DNA from: Taeniopygia guttata
Lineage: Eukaryota; Chordata; Aves; Passeriformes; Estrildidae
DNA: 64,000 bases
NCBI RefSeq assembly: GCF_048771995.1
Contig: NC_133027.1
Span: 7,312,001-7,376,000, forward strand
Direction of reading: 5' to 3'
A model generated the notes under the pieces. That model searched no databases. It had not been told where the DNA came from and was given only the letters and a program-made list of their open reading frames with translations. Positions 1-13,200 of the stretch are shown one piece after another; within the stretch, counting starts at the first letter, position 1; each line of letters begins with the position of its first letter. The translations under genes and the position numbers were made by a program.

Positions 1-3000
1 TACTTTGAAGTTATTAAGTTATTAAAATTACCACAGTAGATTTTTTCCGTTTTTTTTTTTTAATTTTGTTAATACTACTAATCAAATAAAGTGTTCCTGG
101 TACTAACAAAAGTCTTCATCATTTTCTGGGCCCTTGCAATTCGTAGATACAATATAAATATTGCCAGTCACCACACAGATGTTGGGATCCCTGAGGTCTC
201 TTGGCTCTTGCTGACAGCTGTGATGGCTAAACCAGTGGATTTCCATGTGACACGAGCCAGATGCACACATATGGCTCTTGAGCTTGAAGTCATTGCCTAC
301 ATGAGGTTTCACACAGACCCCTCACGAGACATCCTGGCACCCAGAGCAGCCCCATCCATCCCTCCCAGACCGTGTCTCCTTTCCCTGGTTCCACAAACAC
401 CAACCAGCAGCTGTGTTTTTGCAGCAGTAACAGCAGTGCCCCTGGTGACTGCCCAGGACCACAAACACAAGGAATTGGAAACACGTGTTTGTCATCCTGC
501 AGCTCAATTTGGTCCCCTTAGCTGTCAGTAAAAATAAATGCTGGATATTTTTACAGTCAGCAGGCACAGAGTTCTCCCTCACAGCATGTTCATCACAACT
601 GTTGGGAAATCCACAGTGTTTTCTGGAGCATGCCTCCATACAGAGGTGGACAGAAATTTGTGTCTTTGCATAAAATGGCATTTGGTCCTGGTAACATGGT
701 TTTGTTCATACCATAAAGCTAGATCCCCACTGATAAACCAGAACAACTCTCTCAGGCACCAAAATAGCCCCAGATTCTTTTCCTGCTCTGCAAGAGCAGC
801 AGATCTGGCACTCGATACCCACCCAAACTCCTAGTGATTTCCTCCTCCAGGAAACCTCCCAGCTCTCTGAGGTCTTAGACTCTTTTCCACTGGCAAACAG
901 ACATATGTGACACAAGCCCCAGTTGCAGCTTCCCCCTGTGAGAACCCCTCAGCCATGGCTCCCAGACACAGCCATCCCCTTCAGCTCCTGCTCCATGCAG
1001 CCACATCTCCAGAATGTTATCAGACGAGGCCAAGTGGTTTCAAACCACCTTTGATGAGGTTTTGGATTTTGTCAGCTCTGCGAAGGAGAATTTCTCTACA
1101 CCAGCACAGGCAGTTTTTCCTCAGTAAGCCAAACTGCAGCCCAGGCAGCTGGGATGGATGGAGTTGTACATTTCCTCCAGCTGACAAGGAAAAGATCACC
1201 TGGGGCAGGGACCTCTCTAAGCAGCAACCTGAGGTCCATCCTACCTCATCACTCAGAGCCCTTCCCCAAGACAAGGTATGGAGGTGGACTGGACGTGGCC
1301 CGGTCTTTAACCAAAGTCTAAATCATATCTGTTTGCCCCTGGGGTCAAAAACTCAACCCTCATTACTGAGTTACAATTTCTTTTTCAGTGTGATGGTGTA
1401 TCTGCCTTTCTCTGGAAAATGCCACCTTTTACAGCCTGAAACCTTCAACACATAGAAATCCTGGATGCCCCTTGACACCATAGACCCTTTCAGAGCTATT
1501 AGGCATTCAGAAGCTGTTAGCATGGATATTTTGGTGATAATTTGGTGAATGGAGTTGTCAAACAAATTGCCTTTATTATGGACTGATTAAATGCAATCAG
1601 GGAGAAGTGCCTTTCCCTCCCCAACTCCAGCCCTCATCACTCAAACAAACACACTGAGCCAATTAGCAGGGAGGTGGCAAAAGCAGCTTTCACTTGAAAC
1701 CTGATATTCTTGGGGAAAAGAAGAAAAAAAAAAAAAAACAACCAGTCACCACCAACAGTAATAACAACAACAACAAAAATCTTTATGCTTTCAAAACCAA
1801 GACAGGCCTCCAGGGAGAGGTTCCAAAAGCTACCCATGGCTCACCTGCAGGGTGTGGATGGGAGTAACCAGTATTCACCTGGCTCAATGCCAGATCAGCT
1901 CCCTTAAGAAAAGTGCTGCTCGCATCCAGCTTGTGCCAGAATCTAATGCAAAGAACATAAACTTTAAAGCAGGCCCAAGGGGAGCAGCACTACCAGGGCT
2001 GGTTTTTCTTTCAGGGCTGAGTTCTCCTGTGTCACAAAAAGCACGAGCTCCCAGCCCAGCTGTTTCCATGCCTAGAAACCTAAGTTTTTGGCTTAGGTCC
2101 TTGCAGTGGATTCTCTGATGTCTGGAAATTCTTGAGCTCACAACCCTTCCCACAGTAGTGGAGGGACCTGTCTCCATTAACATGAAACTCATGGCAATCC
2201 CATAGATCTGATGCCACCACCCTTCTGCCCAACATGCCTGAAATCAGCTAATGAATGGGAAAATCCTTTTGGAGAATAAGAGCACAGCATGATAACAACA
2301 AGTTTAATTCCTTGCAGGTATGCAGCTGGAAGTTAAATGGTCACCTTGGCAGCAGTGGGCAGAGTGAAATTCAACATGTGTTTGCATGACTTAGCTTCAG
2401 AGACAGGCACATCATGGCTGAGCAGAGAGAGCACACAGGATATAATAGCTGTTGACTAAGCTTTCAATGCCTGCATTTAAAATTAGCACCAAAGCCTACT
2501 TTTGGCCCCATTTTTATTAACCCTGTCCCTCTGAGGAGCAAGGCCTTGCACTGCACATGGATCACTGCCACCCAGAGCCCATGCAGAGGAGCTATGGCAT
2601 AGCTTCCCCTAGAAGGAGCCAGGGCATTGCTGTGTCTTGGACTCTCACTAAAATTAGAAAGGGCCTAAAACAAAGGTCAGGTTTTATCAAAAAGCAAGGA
2701 TTTTGGAGAATTCATTGCTGCTACGGAGATTAGGACTAGAGATTTACAGCTAATGATCAGATTCTTACCCCACACCTCATCACAATCCTCAAGTATCACC
2801 TTTAACATTAGGGGTACGTGACACATCAAGACATCAGGTTCTAAGCCTTGACACAGTCCTGAGCACAAGAACAGATCACAGAATGGGACTAAATCAAGAG
2901 TTCATCCTACAAGCAGCCACAGAGAAAAAGTCCAGGTCTTCTTAAGAAGTGGCTGCAAAGTGCCTGATAAATCCACTTTCTCCCTCAGGATCTGCTTCCT

Positions 3001-6000
3001 ACCCCCCACACCCCGCTACAAACATCAATGTTTAAAGAACTATTAAAGAAAACAACTTCAAAACTCTTCACATAGTTCAAATACTTCACTTAAAAGGAAT
3101 TTGAATTCTTACATCTCAGATTGCACCAGTCCCCAGCAGGACACGCACTGCTCATGTTCACATTGTGGCATTTGAGCTGTTCAAACAGGAGGGATGGAGC
3201 CCCAGTGTGAGACTGTGTGCTCAGGGGTTAGAAATCCCCACCAGCCCTGCTCTCTTGTGAGACCTGAGACTCAGTTAACCACATCTCTGGGCACCTTCTC
3301 AGGGTGTGCCTTGCCACGACCTTCATAAAAATGAAATTTTCCTGCAGCTGAGAGACACATCCCTTGAAGACGCAGCCAGTGGAGAGTACTGGGAGCAGTG
3401 GGATGTGTGTTTGAAGTTCTTGGTAAGTCTTTTATCCAGCCCTATTGCAGAGTTGCAGCATGAGAGTCAGGTCAGTGATTCTGACTTATGATCTGCTTAG
3501 AGCTCAAGAGTGGTTGTCCCTGAGCTTTCCTTCTGGGGCTGGATCCACACACTCTGGCCACCACCATACAGCCATGACCTATTACAAACAGCAGCACCTC
3601 CTTGGTAATGCTGAGGCAAACTAAGCTGAGAAGCCAGAGAGGTTTTGCTGCTATACAAAGTCTACAGGATTGTGTTTTAAACCCCCACTCTTCCCCAAAG
3701 AGCATCAGCTGATGTCTCTGAACTGCACTGCTATTCATTTGCAAGCTGGAAAAGCCTTTACATCCCAAAGAGCTGTGTCATCTCCCTGCAGCACCAACTG
3801 CTGCAGAAACCTCTGTGGGATCACAGCAAGCCTTACATTCCTCAGCAGTAATACCCAATACAAATCCACTCATCTCCCTGGGGTGCAGACAATTTATGTT
3901 TTGGATGCACCACCTCTAGGTGGGATGGCATAGAGTAAAGCTGTAAGTTGTCCCCAAAGGTGTTCACCTGCTCAATTCCAGTCATGCCAGAGAAGAATTC
4001 AGAACATGCTGAAGTATGGAAAAATGTATAACAGGCCAGAAACAATTACAGTTGAATAATGTTATAAGGTTGCCCCCCTCCCCTTTCTTAAGCCAGCTGA
4101 CAATTCACTTACAGGGATAACAGTGACAAACAAGATGCTCCATCAGGTAGGAAGAGTTAGCTGGGCCGCTGCTCCTTCAGAGAGGCACATGGTGCAAACC
4201 CTCACGCATTGGAGAGAGGTGAATGGGGTCAGTGCAATATGTGCTGGGAAAGCATAAGGTGTGATTTGGGAAATACTGTACCTTTTCCTACCCCCTATCA
4301 TCTTGTGGGTACTCAGCTCTTGAGTTTACAAGACTGTATTTGAGCTGCTACACACTGGGTACAGCCCTTTCCTGCAGCAAATCATGTTTCCTGTCCTGCA
4401 AGGTACAGTCAGTCCAACAAGACTGGGGACATTTGCCAAGCCTGCTATCAGAAAACATAGGTTGGACCTGGCAGAAGGTTTCAACAGTTATGGAAACTCA
4501 TGAGACCTTGTGCTGCTGGGATTACAGACCCTGCTTCAGAATACAGTCTTGCCATACACATATGCAGGGATACAAGCCACCCTTCTTCTCCCAAAGTATG
4601 ACAGTTCAGTTGGATGCTACAGAAAACATTATTTTGTTATCAGCAGCCTTCTTATCCATTTTTTGAAAGAATAGCATCTGGTCCCCCTGCCAGCACCACT
4701 GAAGCCTATCAAATTTCCTTCCACTGCTCCAGCTATGTTGTACAAACACAATGTAAAGCACCTTTGCCCTGGGACACCTGTACACATTTTAACGCTTGGC
4801 AATTTGGCCTGGCTGGGAAAACTTTATCTACATTTCAGAAAGACAACTTCTTTCCCCATTGCAGCTTTTGCTCCCATCATGCCTGCTCTATGCACCCCTT
4901 CTGCATCAACTTTCTTGCAAGCAGGAGCACAGAGAAAGCTCAGTGCCAAGAAAAGGATAAAAGCACACCAGAAACAAGGAAATGCCTCAGTCCTTTCCAT
5001 TCAGAGGCAGATCTGCCTTGAATGGGAGCCCCCAGGACTGATGTGCCCCCAAATGAGACTGAATCACAGGCAAGCCAGCCCCCTTCAATTCACATTAAGA
5101 CTTCCAGCACCGTACATATTCTTTCCCCCACCCTCCACCACAAGCTCCTCCTTTCTAACACAAATTTCTCACAGCACACAGACACATGCACTCCCAGGCA
5201 GCGAGCAGCAGTGCTGGGATATGTTGAAACCCAAGTCGAGTGAGGTTCAACCCTTGCAAATGACACTTTTTCATCAGCAAATTATAATTGGCAGCTCTTA
5301 TCCACTACAAGAGTTTTGCAAAACACCCCTAAAGAGTATGCCAGGCTAGTTCTTCACACTAAGACCCAAAATTAGAACAAACATCCTAAAAGAAAAGTGG
5401 CCCTCACTGGGCTCTCCCAAGCAAACTTATCAACCCTGCTGAGTTGTAAAATGAAATCTGTTATGTTTTCTCAGATCCACATGCATATCCACAAAGAACA
5501 GAAAGAGAAACGTAATTTTAAAGCAACTAATGCAGCTATAGAATTATAAAACTTACATGGGATTTCAGACTTTGAAAGTGCTGGGTATTTACCTGCCATG
5601 TACAACTCAAAACAAGTGCTATCAACATTTTTAGATTCAGAAAATATTAATAAAAAAGAGATTTTTAGATTCAGAAAATATTAATAAATGAGACACTTCT
5701 TTCAGTTTATGAAAACACAGTATATCATTTGTTCTGTGCATGCACCTCCTTTATCTCAGCTCAGGGGGGTTTTGCAACAGTCAGGACCTGCATGTTAAGA
5801 GGAGGGAATCTGGCCCACTACAAAATAATTTAGACTTGCTATGTTAGCTTTAATTTACATACTAAACTGTCCCAGTCTCCTAATCCACCTCTTTTCACCC
5901 CTATGAGAAACGCAGCACAAAATCTGCTAAAAATTTACACAGGTTAATACCATTCCTGCTACAAACCTTCAGAAGTTAACACTATTGATTTTCTTGTTGC

Positions 6001-6169
6001 CAAAGTTAGTTAGACCGACTCTGTTGAAATAGTTTTGCTAATTATTGAGAAAGGCTTTTAAGAAACTCAAACTCCTCTTACGGAAGACACTTTTCATTTT
6101 TGGCCTATTTTTAAAAGATTAAAATTACTTCCCACATAACTATCCCAGATCTGCTCACATCCCCTTTCC
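1..6169. other. No gene recognised
   Basis: Open frames here reach about 204 codons (4735-5349) but lack homology I recognise, splice structure or conserved composition. An A-rich run sits near 1724, a 34-bp tandem duplication at 5627-5688. No CR1 piece is evident. Confidence 0.7.
5627..5688. repeat. 34-bp tandem duplication, 1.8 copies
   Basis: A 28-bp stretch starting ATTTTTAGATTCAG is repeated exactly at 5627-5654 and 5661-5688, with a 6-bp spacer. It is a simple recent local duplication in AT-rich sequence. Confidence 0.95.
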
Positions 6170-6491
6170 CTGAGCTGCTCCGGAGCACTGGAATAAGAGC
6201 CCCCGTGCATGAGCAGCACAGGGAAGGATCAGCGCTTCTCCCTACCTGAGAAGTCTGCAGAAGTCTTGGCAAAGTTGCTGAAAGCTGTCAAGCACATGAG
6301 TCCTAGGAGGAAGGTGGAGGTGGGAAACACATCTGGGCAGCACATCCTTAGCTGTCCTCACGGCTTGTTTTCTTCCAGAGGAAAGGAAAGCGGTTCCTGC
6401 CCCTGCCCAGCTCTCCTCATTGCCCGGAGAGCAGCGGCAGTCCCATTGCTTGGAAGGCTCGCAGGCAGCGGCGGGGAAGGAAAAGCACTCG

Positions 6492-6533
<42 letters not shown>

Positions 6534-6840
6534 CCCTGGGAGTGAATGAATCCCGGCTGACGAATGAGACAGACCTACCTGAGCCTTGGCGGAGTTCCCA
6601 GGGTCCTAAAAGCCACCTATTCGCCCAAATTTGCTGCAGACTGCTGTGCAGCTGTCCAGCTGTGGCACTGCGAGCTGCTGGGGGCCAGTCGGGGAAAGGG
6701 GTGCCCCGAGGCCATTGCTGCATTAGATATGCAGGGCTCTTGTCTCTTTGGTGGGCTCTTGTCTCTCTGGTGCAGACAGACAGAAGGATGAGCGGAGTTT
6801 TCAAAGGAGGGAGCCCAAAACAAAGCACCTGAATTCACAC
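6170..6840. promoter_or_regulatory. CpG-enriched patch, candidate distal promoter or 5' exon
   Basis: CpG dinucleotides cluster here (GCGCTT, AGCGGTT, CCCGGAGAGCAGCGGC, CGCAGGCAGCGGCGG, CCCGGCTGACG) against a CpG-poor background for several kb on each side. On the minus strand a donor-like CTCAG then GTAGGGAG lies at about 6250-6243. In mammals EVA1A lies on this side of MRPL19 on the minus strand, so an EVA1A 5' non-coding exon is possible, but no EVA1A coding sequence is in the window. Confidence 0.35.
6493..6532. repeat. (CA)20 microsatellite
   Basis: Twenty uninterrupted CA dinucleotides inside the CpG-enriched patch at 6.2-6.8 kb. Being pure, it is likely polymorphic. Confidence 0.97.
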
Positions 6841-7132
6841 GGATTTCTGGTATGATGGGTATTTGTAGATACTGCTGAAATCAGTATGAGCAGCTGTGTC
6901 CTGCCAAACTGGTGACAGGAAAATTCTGTGTCTCCTGTTGAGAGTGATCCTACAGTGGAGGAGCCTTTGCACAGACCCAGGGATCAAACCCTCCTGGATC
7001 TCATTGCAGGACTGGGACTGCTGTCAGCCACACATACAAAACTCTCCTTTCCCTCTAACCCACTGGACCCCTCTATCCTCCATCAAACTCGACAGAGATC
7101 CACTGATTCAGCAGATCCAGACCTGTGCTTTT

Positions 7133-7258
7133 CATAGGATCATGGATGGTTTGGGTTGGAAGGGACATTATAGACATCTAACTCCAGCCTCTCTACCATG
7201 GGCAGGGACACCTTCAACTAAACCAGGTTGCTCCAAGCCCCATCCAACCTTGAGAGCC
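7133..7258 (-). mobile_element. CR1 LINE 3'-end fragment
   Basis: Contains the reverse complement of the avian CR1 3' end: GGTTTGGGTTGGAAGGGACA, then CCATGGGCAGGGACACCTTC and the CAGGTTGCTCCAAGCCCCAT block. It is 5'-truncated like most CR1 copies. Confidence 0.85.
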
Positions 7259-10200
7259 AGTAGTCCTGGCTCCTTCCATAGTAGTTACTTTAACCTCCAA
7301 CTAGGATGGCCCTAGATGTTCACTGAGCACTGCTCACCCTGCAGAGTTAAAGGAAAGCTCCAGCTCACCTGGAAGCACATCCAATATTTGATCCTGCCTG
7401 ATTTTCATCCATATCCTGGCAGCATCAAGCCAGTCATGTTAATTTGAAAGAGCTGAGAGCTGGGGACACAGATAGATGGGTGGACTCTTGTCCCTGGGTA
7501 AAGGAAGGAGATCCCGGGCTTTGGTCACCAGCCATATCTGCAGTTCAGGCATATGTTTGCATGTAAGTATTAGCCATATCCCACATATCCATACTAGGGC
7601 AGAAGCTGAGTGTTGGTGCGGAGAAAGGAGGATGTATTTCACAGGCAAAGCCAACATCAGACATTTAGCAGCCTGTATATCAATATATTTAAACTAAGGA
7701 ACTGCACTGTGTGGGGCTGCCAAGGGGGGCAGCCATGGGGCCAGGCTCACACACAGCTGCTGAACAAAGCTGCAGCAGCTATCCAGCAAAAATAACCTCA
7801 CTGGAAACATCCAAGGAAAACCACAAGTGGTTTTTACTCCTTTGTCCTGTTCATCCATATGGAATTAAGTGAAACTCTCCAAAAACATGGATTTTAAAGC
7901 TAAAAACAAGAGTAAGAATCTACAGCGCAAAGGGCTGAGGGGTTTTTTCAGAGTTGAGTGAACTTGTAAAGTGTTTCTTATTCTGAAATTTCTAATATTT
8001 CAGCTGTTCTCAGATGAATATCAGACTGGCTGCCTGATTATATATGGAAGACATTTTCAAGAGTGCTGCCATGAATACCAGAGTAATTGTTTCCACCAGA
8101 AGCCTGTCCTGGGATGGTCTGTGTTCTAGAAGCAGATCCCAAGGGGAGCTGTAAATCCCATGGCCCTGATTGCCTTCTGCCCACATGGCCACTTGCTCAA
8201 GTTCCAAACAGTCCCACAGAAGATGAGAGCAGAGTGGTAAATCTGGAGTTTGAGCTCAAATCCTGTCCAGGACCACAGGAGCAAGAGCCTGCTCTGGCCT
8301 GATATGCACCTAAGCACCTCCTTCCCACAGCATCTCTTCACACCCTGAGGGTCTCCAGTGAAGCTGCAGATGAATCTCCTCAAGGACAGTGGTGGCTCTG
8401 GGCTGCCCTAACAGCACAGACACAGCCTGAGGTCCAAGAGGCTCTGTACAATCCAGCCCCAGTCCCTTTTCTCTGCAGACAATTCCGCCCCCTTACTTTT
8501 TTTGCAGAGGGCTGCTTAAGATAAGAAAACCAAGGAACTTCTACAGGCTCCCTTGCTCTTTATTTCACCTGATACTTTAATCCCTCCTGCCAAACCTCTC
8601 TGACCTATATTTTTCCAGGGCTGACCTAAGTTTTAAAGAGAAAATACCAGGAGATTTGACTCCTGGCATCTATGTATAATTCTTGTCTCACCTAGTTCTG
8701 CTGCCCTTGCCAAGAGGAAGATTCACCAGTGCTGTCTTACAGGCATGAGATAACCATACCCATTACCAGATTATCAGTCAGAGCTCCTTATGAGCAAGAC
8801 AAAGAAACAATAGGAAATCTATCAGCCTCTGGAAAAGGGAAGCACTATTTGCTGAAAAGAGCCCACCCTGTTAGCAGGTGTTGATTTTACTGATTAAAGG
8901 GTAATTAGGTTTGACTGACTCAGAATATGTGGAAGAAAAAAAAAAAACAAAAACAAAGGGTTTAAGGCTAAACATGGGCAGTGTGCTTGAGCAGCCCTTT
9001 AGGTTATTGAGAATAAAGTCAAACCAAAGAGGAGGGTATTGTCCTCTGAGGGAGTTTTTTTTGAGTAAGCCTGTACACATGCCTTCCAAAAGGAAAGAAG
9101 AAAGCATCTCTTGCCAAAAAGAACAAGAGGAAAAAAAATAAAAGAAAAATTGGCCTTTGAGAAACAGACAATTCAGTTAAAGCCCATCTCCATAATGCCC
9201 TTATTCCCTGGGGTTTGTGGGAACATCAGCTGTGTTTGCAAGGCAAAGAAGCCACCTGCCCCAGCACAGCACAGATAAAGGATGTCTCTCATGGACAGTC
9301 TCACGGGATAAACATGAATCAAGGCAACACCAAAATGGAACTTTACTTTTAGGAGTAACAGCCCTTGAAATCCATCCATGCCCTCAAATACATCTCTGGG
9401 GATAGATAATAACACATACAATGATATATATTCTCTTGGACCCCTTGTCCCCAAAGCCACACAGAAGTGGGAATAGGCCAGTTCCGATGCAGTCCAGCAT
9501 TACATCTTAGCTTGGAGGAATGATACTCTCTTTCCCTCCACAGATTAACTGTGGAGAAGTCTCAATAAGTCTAAGATGTTTAACAACTGTACCTCAGTCC
9601 TCCTTTTAGATCATGTTACTTAAGTGCATTTTTCTCTCCTCCCATGCTCCTCTCTTGTAGATCCTCTCCTTCTGCTGCACATAAAACTATAATAGCTGAA
9701 ATATGCATGTAAATTCCCAAAGTACAGTTAAGTACAACTGCAAATGGGGAAAATAAGGCAGTGAGAAAGGAAGTAATTTGTCATTCAGTTTTGTGACCCC
9801 AGCATTACACAATTCATAAATGGTAGTCAGGAGTGGACCCAGTTAGGATGATTCCCAGTTTAATGCTGTTTGTGCTGATCTTGCTTCCTTCCAGGGCTGA
9901 TTTTTGGTAATGTTTTCCTAGTTTTTACTGACCCAGTACCATTAACCTCTTCCTTGCTGATTAAACCATCAACAGCCAAAGGCTGGCCAGTAGAAGAGCT
10001 AGACCAGGAATAAATCTCAGCTAGAGAACCAGATGTAGGACTGGAGTTCTGTTTGTTTACACAGTCACAAGCAGATTTATAAGTACAAATTTTCTAAAAC
10101 TACCATTTCTTTCTAACCCTAGTAACATTACTCACTTCTTACTGTTTTTTCCATAAAGTCTCAAAGCACTCCCCAAAAAGCCCTGTTGCATTTTGCCATT

Positions 10201-13200
10201 TCGCACATGGACAAAGAACAGTCATATGTTTGAGGTAAATACTTTTCAATGTCAGCCAGGGGAAATTGACAGAGATAAGAAAATATTAAATACTTTTTAA
10301 GTCCAGCCAGAGCTCTTTCCACTTGGCCACATTCCTTCTAATTGAATGTAAATTAATAACAAAGTATATGTGCATTTATACCTACAGAAAGAAATGTAAA
10401 CTGGGTGGTCAGAGTTTCAATATAAAATAGCAAAGTTTTCCAGCAGAGTACAGCTCTTTGTTTCCTTTTTTTTTCTTAATCTTTCTCCTAAGAGTGTCTT
10501 ATGCAAACAGATGGTGTTACTCATGGAAGTAAGCACTGTTTGCTTTCATCAATTTGAAGGCAGAGGACTTCACATAATGCAGTTTTGCAATACAACACCA
10601 AGTATCTCACAAGTAAAATCCATATTCAATGCTAAATAACAGCTGTGCAGAATATTCAAACTGACAAGCCTTTGAAGTTTTCACATTTTGTGTCACTCAA
10701 TCACTTAAGTTTACAAAACGAACATAAAACCTGGAGGACTTTGCTCCATACTGGGAAAGGTTTCAAGAGGGGGTAGTCCTTCAGCCAAATTCTGTGCAGA
10801 GTAAAAGCCCCAAGTGATGCACTCATCCCACTGAAACATTGGGAAACACTGAACAAAGTGGTGCAAAATCCTCCAATATATGAAAATGTCAAAAGTAAAA
10901 TATTTGGAGACTGTACAAAGGGATCCACAACAAAGCTGAAAACTTTCTCCTCATGTCTCACCAAGCAACTGGTGTTGAACCTCTCTCTGTTGGCATTCTC
11001 TTTATTCTAATAATTCCATGTTACATGTTAGAGGCGACTGTGAAATCTGGTGATTTTTCTGGGATTGGCATATCCCATTTGGTTTAGTTGGTACCTTGTG
11101 CACAGGATGTTAATCACTGTATTAGAACTGCAGGAATTTGGACTCATCTTGATCTTGGTACTACACTGCAAGTCACATAAAGTTTTACAGACACAAGTTC
11201 ACTGACACGTTCAGGACCTGCACTGTCTTCTGATATCTGTAAAGTGAAAGTGTTCTCCACTTGACCTGACTCATAAATCCTCTTCTTCTAATAGCTTTCT
11301 CCATTAATTGGATGATGGTATGTTTTGGCTTTACTATTTTCCACCACTATCTTTCCATTAGTATATTCAATAGCTCTCTGGGAGTGCTTCTTAGATGAGA
11401 GGTCAAATTTGTCACCTGAAGATATGTATCTCTGACCTCATTGGTCTTGGCTTTGAAGAGACATCCCAGCTGGTTCAACGTGAGCAGCAGTACATTTTTC
11501 CTATTATCTCACTTATGATAATCAAGGGAATATTGTCTCAATCCTGATGCTATGTAGGCATGAGTCACTTCAGGTTACAGATCCCTGTTAATCTGGATCT
11601 CCACTAGGTTCTTCCTTTTTGTTTTTCCTGTTTTCTAGCAACCCTCACAAATAATTTACATTGTCCTTTATTTCCAGAGGAAGCAGAATTGTTTCTCAGA
11701 TTAACTTGTCTAGAAGTTCTCAGACTGTCCAGTGGGCGTAACATGCTATGATGTTATTTGATTAAAACAAAGGAATAATTTAAACACTCATCCTTAAAAT
11801 TATATAATGGGTATTTATCACAAACCTCTGTACTCTGCTCTGAGGGCATGCAAAGGCAGTAGCATGCAGGACAACATGAGAATCCTTCAGCATTCCCCAG
11901 GTTCTTCTCTCCCTCATGGGCACACATCCTCTACACACAGACCATCCTGATGGAAACTACTGCTATAACTTACACTGGAAAAGCCATTTTTGTTGCCAGA
12001 GACCTTTCCCACAAAAAGGATTGTTTCCAAGCATTCTCATGATGTCTTTTCATAAAATCCACCTCTATACTAATAGTCTGAACCACATAAGAGACTGAAC
12101 AAAGGCACTGCCACTCACATTTTAGACCAGTCCTTGGTTCACTTTTGATCCAGGCCACCTGGCATGTAGAACATTTCTGAGCGTGGCTTGGGAGTTGGCA
12201 AGAACTTTGGCCATTCCCAACAGGCAGGAAGGAATCATGTTTTGGAGTTTGATAGCATGACCACAAACAGATTATATGTTCTAAGAGAACCAACAATGTT
12301 TCAAGAGTTTGTCATATCCTTGATGAAGACACAGTGGCATGGGCTGAGAACTGAAAAAATAACCCCAGAGCAGACTGTCTGCCAGTGTTACAGCATCTTC
12401 TGCTACTCTGGCAAGCCTGATTAGAGCTGCCCAGGAATGGCAGGGCATCCTGCAATCCCAGGTTGCTATGAGTTTGTGCTCCCACCTATTTACAGTGATC
12501 AGCAGGACAGACCATTCCTTCAGGAGCATTCAGCATAGACTGTGCTTAATTTTGATCTGGAGAAGTCAAAGAAAAAACCTCATTGGCTTCCCTGGTTCCA
12601 GCATAAGTCAGGTCAGCTTTCACCTCAGATTTATCATTGCCTTGGAACAGAGGGTATTTCCCTTGCTTTTGGACAGACAGCAAATTACAGAAAAAACCTC
12701 TGGCTCACAGATCACAAACTGGTAAAAAATCAAAGGGAATCAGAGGAAATGCTTTTCTGCTGAATGGGGAAAATTAATCCCAAGTGTAATTTCACTGGCA
12801 TCAGCGCAAATTCAACAATGGACTATATCTACCATTTGCAAGAAGAACAGGTTTCGTGTTCTCATTTAACATGTACTTAAACATACATTTTCCTTTCCTC
12901 TTCTAAATCTTTTCCATTTGAGAGGGCTGTTTCAAGAGTAACCATATGCTTTCACATGCATTTTAGTACTTAGGCCAAAAATATCACCAGGTATTTTTTT
13001 CACAGTGGTCCCAAGAGACTATCCAGTGACAAAGCCCAGGTGTGCTAGGCAGTGCAAATAGCACTGGACTATGTCATCCAAAACAACCCAAGGAATTTAC
13101 AAGGGCATTGAAGTCCAAGACAGACCAGTCTCCACACTCTGTAGCCACAACACTATCATTAGGGAACTCCAGTTAACTTGCTTCTAGAGCAAGAGATGCT

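Noticed and set aside
4735-5349. Plus-strand open frame of 204 codons
   Set aside because: Long by chance standards but of random-looking composition, with no domain, splice borders, CpG island or recognised homologue.
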